Positions 44,129 through 55,665 of a DNA stretch of 64,000 bases are shown piece after piece. The notes beneath the pieces were generated by a model that saw only the letters and a list, made by a program, of their open reading frames with translations, did not search any database and had not been told where the DNA came from. The position numbers and the translations under genes are program-made. The stretch lies in assembly GCA_011503125.2 (NCBI GenBank), contig WWBZ02000033.1, positions 186,001 to 250,000 of the forward strand, read 5' to 3'. Source of the stretch: Botryosphaeria dothidea. Its lineage: Eukaryota > Ascomycota > Dothideomycetes > Botryosphaeriales > Botryosphaeriaceae. Every line of letters begins with the position of its first letter. The stretch's first letter is position 1.

Positions 44129-46099
44129 CTACGCACATGCCAGTCCGTCCCAGACCTTGCACTCGGTAATCGCCGCGGGCGACTCTTGCGCATCGCTGCC
44201 CTCCGCCTCCGCAAACACCGCCAATCCGACGCTCCGGGCGTCGGGCGTGTAGATCCGCGTGGTGACAGCGGTGCGCTCGTTGACGAAGATCTCGAGCACG
44301 CTGCCGTCGTAGAAGGCGCGGATCCGCAGCCTTTCCTCCGATTCCGCCCCGCTGGAGACGTCCCGCGTCGTGAACAGCGTGTGGGGAGCATGCTCCGCCT
44401 GCATCGGCACCGAACACTCCGCCGTGACGAGGTCGGGGCGCTCGACGGCGAAATCCTCGTCCGCAGGGCTCCAGTGGAGCGTGGTGTGGGACTTCAGATC
44501 TGTACACGAAGTCAGTTTTTTCTCTCTCTCTCTTCGGCTGCGAAAGGGGGGCTTGGTGGATGGGGCCACGCGGCGGGATGGCATACCTTCGGAGTGGTAG
44601 ATGGCGAGACCCACGCGCTTGCACGTCTGTGCCACGGAGAACTCGCCGTCAAACTCCCATCTGGTCGTCCGCAGAGGAATCTGGATGGAGCCGTTGAGGG
44701 GCCCGAGCGAAGTCACGGGGAGGGTGGTCTGCTTTGCCGGGCGGCGTAATTGCTGGAGCCTCCGGTCGGGGGATATCCTCAGAGTCTGCACGGTCGACGT
44801 TCCGTGGGCATCGGGCTCGGCTTGGATTGACGTAATAGCCCTGAGGTCGGACTTGCGCGCCTTGACGACGTGTCGGAGGGTCAAGAGACTGGCGACCCTG
44901 GGCAGCGAGAGGCAGCCGCTCCACCGCTGCTTGACCTGGAGATCGACGGGGAGATCGTCCTCGACCACCCAGCCAATGACCGTCTGCTGCTGCGCCTCGG
45001 GGTCCCAGAACCCGTTGGCCGCGTAGAACAGGCCGTGGTCGAAGACGCCGCCGTACGAGTAATCCACCAGCGGATCGGCCGTCGTCCTGTCGTCTTGGCT
45101 TTTGATCTGTCCGGCAACCCACAGCTGGCCGCGGGGAGTCCGCTTGCTGCCCTCCTGGCGGTAGATGGACCTGCAGCCCTCGGCGCCAAGGATCAGGAAC
45201 TCCTGGGACGAGCCTGCGCCGTCGTCCAGCGTCATGAAGTTGGTGACCTCCCAGTTGACACCGAGGTCGCCGGACCAATGCGACGGGCACCTGTTGAGGC
45301 CAACGTCCATCAGCGGACCGAGATACTCCCACTTGGTCAAGTCGGTCTCGTCGACGGCGTAGAGGAAGACGGTGGGCGTCTTGTCGACGAGGCCACCGGA
45401 GATGGTGGCGAAGAGCTTTCCCTCAGCGTAACTTCCACCCAGCGCCTTGCCCATCGTCTTCCACGGCGCCACGTAGGGGTCTCTCCAGCCGGTCACCGGG
45501 ACGTCTTTCGGCGGGCCTTCCAGGACGGGGTTTCCGGCGGGCTTGGACCAGGTCTTGCCGCCATCTTTCGAGACTGCGAGGGCGAGCTTCTCGCTGCCGT
45601 GGTTGTAGGGGAGCGTGTAGTGGATGGGCAGCTTGCTGACGGCCGTGTAGATGTAGGTCAGGGTGCCGTCGTGCGCGCCGTTCGGGGCGGTGGGGCGGAA
45701 GCAGCCGGTGAAGACGCCGGCGTGGTCGTAGGCGGTGTCGCGGCTGACGGTGGGCTTGGGGGCAACGCTCCAGTTGACCAGGTCGGCGGAGGTGGAGTTG
45801 CCCCAGACAATGTCGCCCCATTCGGCGCCGTTGGGGTTCCACTGGAAGCCGACGTGGTACTGGCGCGCGGTCGGGTCGTAGCCGGGAGCGCAGGGGTCGT
45901 TCATCCAGCCAATGGGGGCAATCAGGTGGTAGGAGGGGCGCCATCGCGAGAAGTCATCCTGCTGTGCGACGACGGTGACTTGGGGCTCATTCTTGGTGTC
46001 TTGCTGGAGGTAGTCGGTGGCGCGCTCGATCAGCACGGCGCCAGACATGTTTAGCGGGCGGTAGGTTTGCGGGGCGGCGGGGAAGCAGGGCTGCAGCAC
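44129..46099 (-). CDS. Intracellular-type GH32 beta-fructofuranosidase (invertase-like)
   Basis: Hydrolyses terminal beta-fructosyl residues of sucrose or short fructans. Exons 46099-44587 and 44499-44129 (intron 44500-44586, GTATGC) give 627 residues. Catalytic nucleophile Asp in APIGWMNDPCAPGYDP, transition-state stabiliser Asp in TGWRDPYV, and the acid/base Glu in DLGVNWEVTNF, a variant of the usual E-C motif. The beta-sandwich domain ends with RIRAFYDGSVLEIFVNERTAVT. There is no signal peptide at the longest start or at ATG 46048, unlike secreted invertases. WMNDPCAPGYDP and WEVTNF resemble the intracellular SucB-like fungal branch. With the neighbouring sugar porter this suggests import followed by cytosolic cleavage. 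Intact. Confidence 0.92.
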   Translation of the reverse strand: MLQPCFPAAPQTYRPLNMSGAVLIERATDYLQQDTKNEPQVTVVAQQDDFSRWRPSYHLIAPIGWMNDPCAPGYDPTARQYHVGFQWNPNGAEWGDIVWGNSTSADLVNWSVAPKPTVSRDTAYDHAGVFTGCFRPTAPNGAHDGTLTYIYTAVSKLPIHYTLPYNHGSEKLALAVSKDGGKTWSKPAGNPVLEGPPKDVPVTGWRDPYVAPWKTMGKALGGSYAEGKLFATISGGLVDKTPTVFLYAVDETDLTKWEYLGPLMDVGLNRCPSHWSGDLGVNWEVTNFMTLDDGAGSSQEFLILGAEGCRSIYRQEGSKRTPRGQLWVAGQIKSQDDRTTADPLVDYSYGGVFDHGLFYAANGFWDPEAQQQTVIGWVVEDDLPVDLQVKQRWSGCLSLPRVASLLTLRHVVKARKSDLRAITSIQAEPDAHGTSTVQTLRISPDRRLQQLRRPAKQTTLPVTSLGPLNGSIQIPLRTTRWEFDGEFSVAQTCKRVGLAIYHSEGMPSRRVAPSTKPPFRSRREREKKLTSCTDLKSHTTLHWSPADEDFAVERPDLVTAECSVPMQAEHAPHTLFTTRDVSSGAESEERLRIRAFYDGSVLEIFVNERTAVTTRIYTPDARSVGLAVFAEAEGSDAQESPAAITECKVWDGLACA

Positions 46100-46526
46100 G
46101 TAGTCGTGGACGGGGAGAGAGACAGCAGGGCGACGAGGAGGTCGAAGAGGTGGAGATGTTGTTGTTGTTGTTGTTGTTGTTGTTGAAGGCGTGACGTAGT
46201 TATTTCAGCCAGACGCGCGCAGACGCGCTGTACAGCGCAAAGGCCTTTGCGAGTACCTGGGACCCTGAGTGGCCCCAGAGAGCTTCACGATGCGCCGGGG
46301 CCGAGGCCAAGGGCGGAGTGGCCGAACGGGGAAATGCGCCGGAGAAATGTCAACCACAGTATCCCCGACGTTTCGCCCCTCCCCCGTGCTCCTCCATATC
46401 TCCGCATCTCGCAGCACGTCGAGCCATGTCAGCCGACCCCACACTCTCTGGGGGCCTGGGGCCCCGTACTGCATTGGCGTGACATCACCGCCGTCGTTTC
46501 AGCCTAATCCATGCCAATGATCATGC
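46100..46526. other. GH32 promoter region with TTG repeat and CGG/CCG sites
   Basis: Contains (TTG)n at about 46158-46186 and an inverted CGG-N5-CCG at 46314-46324, adjoining CCG-N2-CGG (46322-46329), the kind of half-sites Zn2Cys6 proteins bind. It separates GH32 from the 3' end of the regulator. Confidence 0.45.
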
Positions 46527-48653
46527 TCAGATGCCGTCAACTGCCAGCTCCTGCCCCACCAGCGCCGTGAGCTTGCCAAGGAACGGATGCTGGCCCGCGC
46601 GGATCTTCTTGAAGAAGTCGAGGAAGCCGTGGATGAGCGGATCCGACGGCGACAGCGCGGCCGACGTGCTGTTGAACGCGTGCGGCGACATGCTCATGCG
46701 CTCTGCCGCCGATGGCCCGTAGCACATGGTTTCGCCGTACCGCTTGGCGGCCACCGCGCTCTCGATGATGCAGTACAGCTTTTCGATCTGCTCAAAGTCA
46801 GCAAGCGCCCCGTCCGCTCCCTTCTCGCCAACGTACCGTCCCGACGCCGTGCACCTCCAGTGACGACAGCGACAGCCCCCGGCAGACGCGCAGCGTGTTC
46901 TCGGCGATGTTGACCGCCTGGTAGACCTGCAGCGCGGGGTGGTCGGCCTCGGGGGACAGGATCTTGTGCGACAGGCAGAGGTGCCAGAAGCGGTTCTGCA
47001 GCCACTGCTCGTTGACCATCAGATCGGCCACCTGCGTGTCCTTGAGCGTCGCGTTCATGAACCACGTGGGCGGCGCCGTGGTGAATATCGGCTCGGCCGA
47101 CGACAGCCCGCCGTTCTGCATCTGCATGCTGTGCCGGGTCAGATTCTGATAGATGGAGATGGCCATTGGCTCGTCGAGAAAGCGGCACCGCCCGCCCGAC
47201 TTGTCGCATTGGCTGTTCCAGCACCGAACAAAGTTCTCATCCACTGAATCAAACAACGTCATGAGTCTGAGCAGCCCCAGCATCCCGCTGGACTCGGCCT
47301 CGTCGTGGATGACAATGCCCAGATCGTCGTTGTCCGACGCCGCCGATACCGACTCGAGCAGCGAGCGCGTCTCCAGGCTCGGGTGGCCCAGGAAGGTGAT
47401 GGGGTGCTTCTTCTCCAGCGCGTAGGCCCTGCGGCACGTTAGCCGCGAACATAGATGCACGTCAAGTCGTGAGCGTGTCGAACCTCTCGGTGACAGATAG
47501 AAGATAGTAGATGCGCAGCCGCTGCTGCTTCTGCTCCGGCTCGCAGGTCGAGTAGCACTCGGACCGGCCCAGGCCAAACACCGAGCCCAGCTCCACCGCC
47601 TCGCGCAGCCGGAACCACGCTGCATTGTGCTGGTTCCGCTGGAAGAGACAGGCAAACAGAAACACGCTCGTCAGTACGGCATCGAGCGACGGGTTCTCGC
47701 CAAACTCAACCGACGCCCGCATCTTGACTGACTCGGCAAGCATAAAATTAACCATGTTCTCGCGGGAGGATGCAGAGGACCACTCGCTGATGCGGACGGG
47801 CTGGATGAGCGAAAAGGCACTCAGCGCCAGCAGCATCGCGCCGTAGTCCGGGTTGGTGCGGTGCTCCTGGGCCAGCAGCCGGGCAAAGATCGAGGACCGC
47901 TTGAGGATGGGCAGGGTGGGGTAGAGGCGCTCAAAGTAGACGTCAATCCATTTGATGAGGTTCTCGTCGGTGATGCCCATGGGCCAGATGCTGGCGGCCG
48001 GCGGGAAGCTGGGCGTGCGTTGCAGGCTGCCCGGCGGCGGCGGCGGCTGCCGGGACAGCAGGGAGAACATGGAATCATCAAAGGCGTGGTTTGGCGACTG
48101 GGAGGCCTGGGCTGCGGACGAGGGCAGCAGATACTCGTCCTCGCTCGTGGTCCAGGCATCGGCGGCGGGCTGGCCGGGCGCGGGGAGGCAGCCCAGCATG
48201 TCCCAGGACGCGCTCATGGTGCTGGCTGCTTGGGCGTCGAGGCCGTCGCCATCGGGCAGGCCGTGGGCGCCGTCCTGGGGCACCGGGCGGCCGGGCGAGA
48301 TGGTGGTGGCAGGTGTCTGGAGCTGCTCGGCGCTCCGCCAACCCTGCTGCTGGCGGATTTCGGCTAGCCGTCTGCGGATCCGGGTCAGCGTTCGGGGGCG
48401 GTTGCAGCATCGCGGCCGGCGTAACTACCTTCCTGCTGGGCCTCTCTTGCGGTGCGGGGTTGCATATGTGCATTCAAAGTTGCGGGCAGTGCAGCTGGCG
48501 CAGGGCTGGGTCAGGTCGCACTACCACAGGCCACTTCCGTTAGTGATTCGGCAGGGGGGAGGCTGGTGGCGAGGCGAGTGTGGCGGTCACCTTGATCTTG
48601 CGCAGCCTACACTTGTCGCATGCCTTTTTCGCTACCGACTGCGACGGGTTCAT
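46527..48653 (-). CDS. Zn2Cys6 transcription factor of the sugar-utilisation regulator type
   Basis: Nuclear regulator. Exons: 48653-48591, 48520-48429, 48371-47484, 47428-46837, 46790-46527, all phases consistent. The zinc cluster is split by intron 1: CDKCRLRKIK joins CDLTQPCASCTARNFEC, giving C-x2-C-x6-C-x5-C-x2-C-x6-C. A basic linker HRKRGPAGRRLAEIRQQQG follows, as in sugar regulators such as InuR, MAL-type activators and SUC1. The middle homology domain has WIDVYFERLYPTLPILKR, ACLFQRNQHNAAWFRLREAVELG and YYLLSVTERAYALEKKHPITF. TERAxAxxxxHPITL is typical of the AmyR/InuR/Mal group. The final exon ends LGKLTALVGQELAVDGI. It lies 428 bases upstream of GH32 on the same strand. Control of the porter and GH32 genes is inferred. 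Confidence 0.88.
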
Positions 48654-49940
48654 GGTGGAGGGCACGCGTGATGGAGCCGGTGGAGGGTGGAAGGACAGTT
48701 GCAGCTGCCTCCGATCCAGGATTTCTTGGCCCGATCAAGCGCCGCCGCTGCCCGCCAAGCTAGCTTCCCGGGCCCCCACAAGCCCACCCAGGCAATCGGG
48801 CCAGGTCACGAGATGGCGTGCTGCCTGCTGCCCCGAGAGCCTCTTGATCGCTGCTGAGCAAGCACTGTTCAGGGGCTCACTTCGACGTCCTGCCACAACA
48901 GCCGAGACTGCAGCGTTGCACCCATGTTCCACCCGTCTGGTCACGTGGCTCGAGCGCTGCGGAGTCCCGGTCGCGTTCCTGGCCAGCCAGACGCGTCTCC
49001 TCCCACCCCTCACCGCGCCAACAGCATTCCACGCGGCCTTCCCACGCTGATTCGAAGCGTCGCTCCCCACCTGCTTCCCCGCGCATCACGGATCCATCGC
49101 TGCCATTGCGCCATAGCAGCCCGTGTTATTACCCATCATCATCAGCCTGCACTGCTGAGGACTGTTGATTGTCCGCCGCTCAAAATGAAAGGTCTGATGA
49201 TGACTCTTGCCCTACCCTCGATGCGAGGTTCGTCTTATGTTGGCGACAATATTGGCGGAGCTGGCCGTCCATAGCCTCGAGAATGTCTACAGCAGATCTG
49301 CGATAGCGCTTCGTCTCGAGAGCACGGTTTCGCCCATTGAAGCAAGGATTCTCCGGGTCAGCCCGAAAGCTGTCACGTGGCAAGCTCGCCGAGTACAGAA
49401 ACAATAAAGCACAGGAGTCGACCAGCCACTCAGACGTGCTGCGATACCAGCATGCCGCCTTGCGTTTTATTTCTGCCTACTGTCGCATTCCTCGCACTTC
49501 CTTGACATGGCTCAACTCATGTCCTACGACAGCACCCTCGATTAATTCACGCAGCCGTCGTTCACGCTGACCGCAAAGCTGAAAGGGGCTGAAACCACGA
49601 GGCCTTGACGCTGGTTCTGTCAAGCCCGCGCACTCCCTTTCAACGGCAATCCGTCCTGACTCAGCATCTGTGCAGATCTGAGAGATCAAAATAGGTCTCT
49701 ACTCTATGCCTCCACCACCCGACGCCCGTAGCTCCTACACGACGAAGCATTCCGACTTTGGGAGACAGCGCAAAAAGCAGCACTCTCCGAATTCTCGCGC
49801 CTGTTCCTTTATATGTCCTCCAGGTCGTTGTGTCCCTCGCCGTGCTGCCGCTATGCTTCCAGCTCGGTCTGGACCTTCTCCTTTGCATTCCTGTCTTTCG
49901 AGTCAGCACGTGGCTTGCCACAGACGACGATCAGTGATCC
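48654..49940. other. Intergenic
   Basis: About 1.3 kb. Regulator promoter and 3' flank of the next transporter; open frames show no family resemblance. Confidence 0.6.
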
Positions 49941-51989
49941 TCACGCGTCCCTCCGCTGCAGCCGGACCGCCAGTGTCAGTGCTATGGCAGCAAAGACAAT
50001 CAGGCCGACGGTCACCGAATTTCCCACCAAGAAGCGTGGAGCGTAATTTGTGTTGTACGTGATCAGCGGGATCCACGCATTGAACGCATACCTACACGCC
50101 GCACCATCAGCAACACTTTTTTCCCCTCGTTCATGCATGTGCCACACAAAACTCACGCTACCGAGTTCGTTGTTCCCAGGATGAATTTGCGCTCGAGGCT
50201 GTCTCGCGCGCATTCTTCGTTGACCATCGTCTGGGAAAATATTGCCCTGGTGAGTATGTGCAAATTTACCGCCCTGCCGGATTAGGGACACTAACCAGAA
50301 ACACCGGACCGGAGCCCTGAGCAAACCTGCAAGCAATCCGTCAGCACCATGTCTACTCCATGTACCATCCTCCCACTTACCCGGTGAGGTAGAAGGACGC
50401 CCACTTCAGCCCGAACGGCACGCCGTCCCAGATTGCCAGGTTCATTGCGGCGAAGACGCAGACCGTTAGCGAGAAGTAGACGATCGGCGCTCGGATCTGT
50501 AGGCCGTCGCTGACCCATCCGTAACAGAGCGTCGTCACGATGGTGATGGCATTGATGACGGTGGGGTACGTGTTGATCTGGGAGACGGAGTAACTGCAAC
50601 AGATCAGGAGGGGCGTGCCACCTTTTTCGTGAAGACTAACCGATCTAAGCTCTTAAGCCACAAATTCATGTAGGACCCAATGTTCTCGCTGCAGATGAAG
50701 AAGCTGTCCTCTGTAAGTTTGGAACAACAGCCTTGGGCCTGAGAACTCACGTATAATAAGCCGTGTAGACCCAAAAGTGCCATTTTCTGAGGATCCTCTT
50801 GAGGCCTTGCATAGTGAACGGTTCTTCGAGGTCCTTCCCCGCTTTTCGCATCCGCTCCAGTGCCAGCTCCTTCTCTTCCGGCTTCAGCCAATGCACGCGC
50901 GTGTTGCTTGGGAGATCCGGAAGAGCGTAGTAGCCTGGTTTGGTCAGCACGGGCGGTTTCTATGGCCCCGGCGGGCAAGCACATACCCCACACTGCCATC
51001 GGCAAGGTGATGACTCCGTCGAAAATGAACAGCCATCGCCATCCTGCCAGACCGTGAACGCCGTTCATGCCGGTGTAAAGCGCAGCTTGCTGCTCCTAAT
51101 CAGCTCCGTCCACTACGCTCTGAATGTCAGCTTACCAGATATCCACTGAACATGGACCCGATAAAAGCCGAGGCAAAGAAGATGCAAGCTCTCTTGGCCA
51201 ACTCTGACGGAAGTTAACTCGGCCCAGGCAGGATCATCATTGGTGGACTGACCTTGCTTTGTGTACCAACCACCGAGCACCGTGTGCACTGCCGGATAAA
51301 AGGTCCCTTCTGCGAGCCCAACCTATCACGCGTTAGTTCCATCTTTCACACTACCAGGGTCGTCAACGTACGAGAAAGCGGCAGGCGTAAAGTTGATACG
51401 GATTCTTGACCGCGGAGCTGGCAAACGTGACGATGACCCAGAAAAGCTCCCAACTGGGACACCAAAGAGACAGGCGGACTGCACATGGTCAGTCCAGATT
51501 CCCGCTCAACGAGCAAACGGTATAGATACCTCTGGTGCAAATGATCTGAGACGGGATTTGAGAAATAACGTATCCACTAAAAAGATCATCAGCAAACACA
51601 CCGCTAAAGTATGGCATGATCCTTACATCGTCCACATGGTGGTGAAAGTCTGGTACTGGTTCCCGACCACATTTAGCTCTTCCTTCATCCCCGACACGTA
51701 CGCATTTGCTTCCTCGGCGGTCAGAACAGCATCTCCATCCACGGTGTCTATACTCACACAGATTGTTCGAATTCAAATTCTTGGAAAAGTACGAAAGTCC
51801 GGCCCAGGTGAGGATGAAGAAGTCGATCTTCGCAATAAAGTGGCGCTCCTGCGGACTGCGGTCGAAACTGTCCCACACAAGTTCCCTGATCCGCTTCTTC
51901 AGCGGCTTCTTTTCCTGCACATCTCCGATAGGTGAAGGCGGAACAGATGCGACCGCCGATGCGGCAACGTCTTTTCCGCATGCCGACAT
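49941..51989 (-). CDS. Dal5-family MFS anion:cation symporter (pantothenate/allantoate type)
   Basis: Twelve-helix plasma-membrane transporter in many short exons. N-terminal basic tail, then [129 protein letters not shown], then a cytosolic loop with [19 protein letters not shown]. It finishes [36 protein letters not shown] and TGA-type stop at 49941-49943. LNSNN-YVSGMKE and [14 protein letters not shown] are diagnostic of the Dal5/Fen2/Liz1/Tna1 family. Substrates of relatives include allantoate, pantothenate and nicotinate; which applies here is unknown. ATG 52004 is an alternative start. About eight introns; no lesion found. Confidence 0.85.
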
Positions 51990-52521
51990 GACTCTTCGAT
52001 CCAAGACAGTGCCACGACACTACCGGGAAGCCGTTGCTTTTGAAGCTCGCACGGCAAGAGCTTATCCAACAGAAGCATCGGCAATTTTTCGGCGTTGCCG
52101 TGCGGTGCGGCTATCACGCAATATGCGGGCGGATGGTGTTTTGAGATAATCGTGGCCGGCTCGGTGATGTGATTGGTGGCCAGGCGAGAGGCTGTTGATA
52201 CAAGACATTCCATCATTCACTCGGCTAACGTGCTGAGGCGGGAGGCAACGTGCACCGCAAGTACGAGCAATGTTCGAAAAAACATGGGTAGCTTGATCTC
52301 ACGAAAGGGACGGTATGTTGTTCGGGAGTAGACTGCATGGCATGTATAACAATTGCTGTCTAGAGAATAATTCATCGAACCTACTTTGACCTTTGGAAAG
52401 TGCAATTAGCGGTGGTCTTCCGTATTGTTATAGCATGCTTACCCTTAACGTAGGGAGTGGAAGAACTCATCCACACGTAAGTGTCTCGGAAGGCTAATTA
52501 CTCTTATATGGTCCAGTGATA
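51990..52521. other. Intergenic, AT-rich
   Basis: No gene recognised; promoter of the Dal5-like gene and then AT-rich sequence up to a GST fragment. Confidence 0.55.
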
Positions 52522-52892
52522 CTAGAAGATAAAGTCGGCGAAGTTGGGTTCGTTGGGTTGGATCCAGAAGCTGCCGTTCCCGTGTTTGACCAGGATGTAC
52601 TTGATGATAGTACCCGTCTCGGAGATGTCAATGCCAGAACCTTGGATGACGGGAACGGTACCGCATGGATGGCTGGGTATAGGGTATCGGTCAAGAATCC
52701 GAGTCTTGTTTGGTGGGTAAAGGACAGGGGGGCGGTGGAGAGGAGGGGGGTGTACATGGCTTTAAGCTCAGGAGACGCACCCAGGCCTTCGCTTTTGGGC
52801 ATTCCCTTGTAGAGTTTCAACTCATAATGCAAACCAAGTTCCCGGCATAACCAGATATTGAACAAGTGGGTTGTTTGTATAGGGAGTGAAGT
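52522..52892 (-). pseudogene. Glutathione S-transferase N-terminal fragment
   Basis: Minus-strand homology to the thioredoxin-like half of a GST: IWLCRELGLHYELKLYKG ... ASPELKA, an intron (GTACACCC ... ACCCAG), then HPCGTVPVIQGSGIDISETG and IIKYILVKHGNG, ending FADFIF-TAG. No ATG opens the frame (TGA precedes it), and the all-helical C-terminal domain, about 120 residues, is absent. So it is a truncated relic. PELKxxHPxGxxPV and ISETGxIIxY are standard GST features. Confidence 0.6.
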
Positions 52893-53287
52893 TCATCGTA
52901 GATTGGCGTGAGGAGTAGGAGAGTAGGTGACCCGGTCCCTCTTGTATAGTAGCTATATAACAAATTTTCGGCGTTGACCCTTGGTTCGATCAGACCCTGT
53001 TCCTCCCAACATCTAGTAAAAAGATTCCTCTTTTAGAGATGGACTATTTATAAAGAAAGTATAATTCGTTCTAATAGTTGACGAGAGATATAATGTCTAC
53101 TAAGCACGGCTTCGGCTCACGCATCCTCCTGCCCACAGCTTTACAGCGAGATTCCGGTCTAATGCGTGCACAGCACCAGCAACTCTCCTCCATCCGCACG
53201 AATCAGCGCCCAGTCCTCGTTACCGCCGCCATGCCAGGCCCCGCCTCGCAGTGGGCCCAAGCCGGAGATGCACCGCGGCCGCAAGCG
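52893..53287. other. Intergenic
   Basis: AT-rich at 52930-53100; no gene seen. Confidence 0.55.
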
Positions 53288-53644
53288 TCACCTGCCCGCG
53301 GGCGCCAGCTTGTCCAGCACGGGATCGGGCGCTAACCGGGCAAGCTGCCAGGTCGTGTTGGGCAGGTCAAATGTGTCGACGACGCGGGTGTAGGCGAAGT
53401 CGCCGAGCTGGCCTACGGGACGCAGCGTCTGGAGGTCGATGTGCCTCCGCTGCTCGTCGATGGCGTCCTCGCGCACCCAGAAGCGGGTGGCCTCGATGAT
53501 GGCCAGGCGCCCCCCGGGGGGGGGGGGTTTGGCCACGGACACGCGCTTCGCGTGGTCCCAGTCGGCGGCGTCTCCGTTTGACTGCGCGGGGACAACCCAG
53601 GCCGCGTACTCGGAGGCCATGATGGGGCGGGTCCTGTGCCTCAC
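53288..53644 (-). pseudogene. Flavin-reductase-like (FMN-binding split barrel) C-terminal fragment
   Basis: Minus-strand frame with RLAIIEATRFWVREDAID, IDLQTLRPVGQLGDFAYTRV and FDLPNTTW. These match the C-terminal part of the flavoprotein oxygenase/flavin reductase DIM6-like family, where FWHVREDxID and LRPVxRLGGxxYxRV are conserved. The FMN-binding N-terminal two thirds are missing. The frame contains a 12-base C run on the coding strand (plus 53516-53527) encoding Pro residues. ATG codons at 53644 and 53620 exist but no homologous N-terminus follows. Probably a relic. Confidence 0.5.
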
Positions 53645-54259
53645 AACAGCAGGTGGTCGCGTGGCTCTTCTATACTCTGGCCGTGGCTACTCCATGGACC
53701 GCACCCCCGGTGTCGTTGCACGCCCCATTCGCCGAGTCTTTGCGAGTCGCGAGCAGCTTACTCAACACAAGACCTCTCGCACTCAACGATAGCCGTGGGA
53801 ATATCACCACGACCCCAGTGGCGGCGCAACTATCAGCCCGTCTCGAGTCCGTGCTCGGATTGGAAAGCCGACGGCCATCATATGCACAGTAATCAGGGGG
53901 GACGCAAGCCGGTCTCGGAGCAAGCAAGCCTCCCGAAATGCGGGAGTTGCGAGTCCTGATGCCGGATGTTACGCGGATGCAGGGTTCACCCGATCCCTTA
54001 CAAAGCATGTCTCGTATCATCCGAAAGTTTCGACGAAAGCTAGGACGGCGCAGCTGGAGACGAAGTACTGTCGAACTGGAAATAGTACGACACTGTACTG
54101 ATGAACAATGTTGCGAGGTAAACCTTATATTCTGACATGTACTTATAAGTTGCTGGGGCTCCAAGTGGAGCATTGCCCTCACCATATCAACCACGTTGTT
54201 CCAGTTGTACATCAAGCCGGACAACCCAACCTCGCGTAGAAATCGCCCTATCCATAACA
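53645..54259. other. Intergenic
   Basis: No recognisable gene between two gene relics. Confidence 0.55.
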
Positions 54260-55348
54260 ATGTCCATTAAGAACGTCACCCTCATCGGAGTAAGTGGTCT
54301 CGCGCCGCCGGTCGTCTTCGACAACCTCGCTTTAACACAATCCTCCACAGGCAAGCGGCAACCTTGGCCGCGCGGTACTCCCCGTCCTGCTGAAATCCGA
54401 TTAGCACGCACTGGTAACAGTGCGGCGTCGTACTTTTGCAGTTCGACATATCACCATCATATCACGCCAGGACTCGTCTGCCACATTCCCCGACGGGACG
54501 AAGGTCGTCCGGAGCGACTACAGCCCGGAGTCGCTCACCCAGGCCTTGATGGGCCAGGACGCCGTGGTCAGCATGATCACCATTACGGCCCTGGCCGAGC
54601 AGCAAAAGGTGGCCAATGCAGCTATTGCCGCAGGCGTCAAGTTGTTCCTCCCGAGCGAGTTTGGGTCTGATACGGCGGTACGTGCGGAGCATGCCCGACC
54701 ACTCGCGCCTTGCTAATCGCGCAGTCTGACGCCGTTATCGCCGCCGTGCCCTTCTTCAAGCCGAAGAAGGACTTTATCGATTTCCTCGCAGCCAACGAGG
54801 CCAAGATGAGTTGGGCGGCCATCGTCACCGGACCCTTCTTCGACTGGGTGAGCCCCCGTTTGCCCTTTTCGACCGCGCGCGTCTAATCTCCTCAGGGCTT
54901 GACGTACGGCCTCACTGGCTTCGACGTAGCCAACAAGACCGCCACGCTGGTCGACGGAGGCAAAGCCCGCTTCTCCGCCACCAATGTTGTACAGATCGCC
55001 CGGTCGATTATCGCTGTCCTTGAGCACCCCGACATCGTCGCAAACAGGTTCGTCTACGTCGAGTCGTTCTCCACCAACCAGCTTGAGGTCCTGGCTGCTC
55101 TGGAGAAGGCCACCGGCGAGAAGTGGCAGGTCAAGTACGAGAGCTCGGATGATCTGAGGACCGTTGGCTTCCAAAAGTTCCAGGAAGGCGATCTCGTCAC
55201 GGGCGGCACCAACATTATTAAGGCCACCATTCTCGGCGAGGGTTCTTTGGAGGATCATTCTCATGTGGCAGGCGGGATTTGGAATGAGCGCTTGGGTTTG
55301 CCGAAGGAGGATGTTGACGAGGTTGTAAAGAAAGTCTTGAGTTCGTAG
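54260..55348 (+). pseudogene. NmrA-like / isoflavone-reductase-family NAD(P)-binding protein with in-frame TAG
   Basis: Exons 54260-54289, 54351-54677, 54725-54847 and 54896-55348 sum to 311 codons in one frame. N-terminal MSIKNVTLIG joins ASGNLGRAVLPVLLKSD, the GxxGxxG dinucleotide-binding loop. Then HITIISRQDSS, VVRSDYSPESLTQALMGQDAVVS, KLFLPSEFGSDTA, the Lys-containing FKPKKDF, TGPFFDWGLTYG and a C-terminal substrate domain. TAG at 54402-54404 interrupts the frame just after LLKSD, within about 16 codons that relatives lack. They look like a retained or broken intron (GCAG at 54460-54463), but no splice choice restores the frame. Everything after is well conserved, so the damage may be recent. 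By family it would be a reductase or redox sensor. Confidence 0.75.
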
Positions 55349-55665
55349 AGTGAATAGGATCGTATCGACGTTTATCATAAGTAGACCATCAAGTCGGTCA
55401 ACATACTTGTCCTAACAGCCTTGTTAAAGATTATAATTTGACTTACGTATAGTGCTGTGGAGCTTGCTGAATTATAAATCTAGAGACGGTGTATTTATCC
55501 TGACGGTAAGCTGGGTCTCCAAATGTCTCGGATATCAGTAAAATAAGGAGAGTATTCATGGCAGCGTGCAGTTGATCAATTCAATAAACGAGGTAACATA
55601 TGCTGCTGCCATATCCCTGGCCATAGCCAACGATGATTTTTACCATGCTCGTCGGAATTCCCGTC
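55349..55665. other. Intergenic, convergent 3' ends
   Basis: AT-rich gap between the NmrA-like gene and the P450; no gene seen. Confidence 0.6.
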
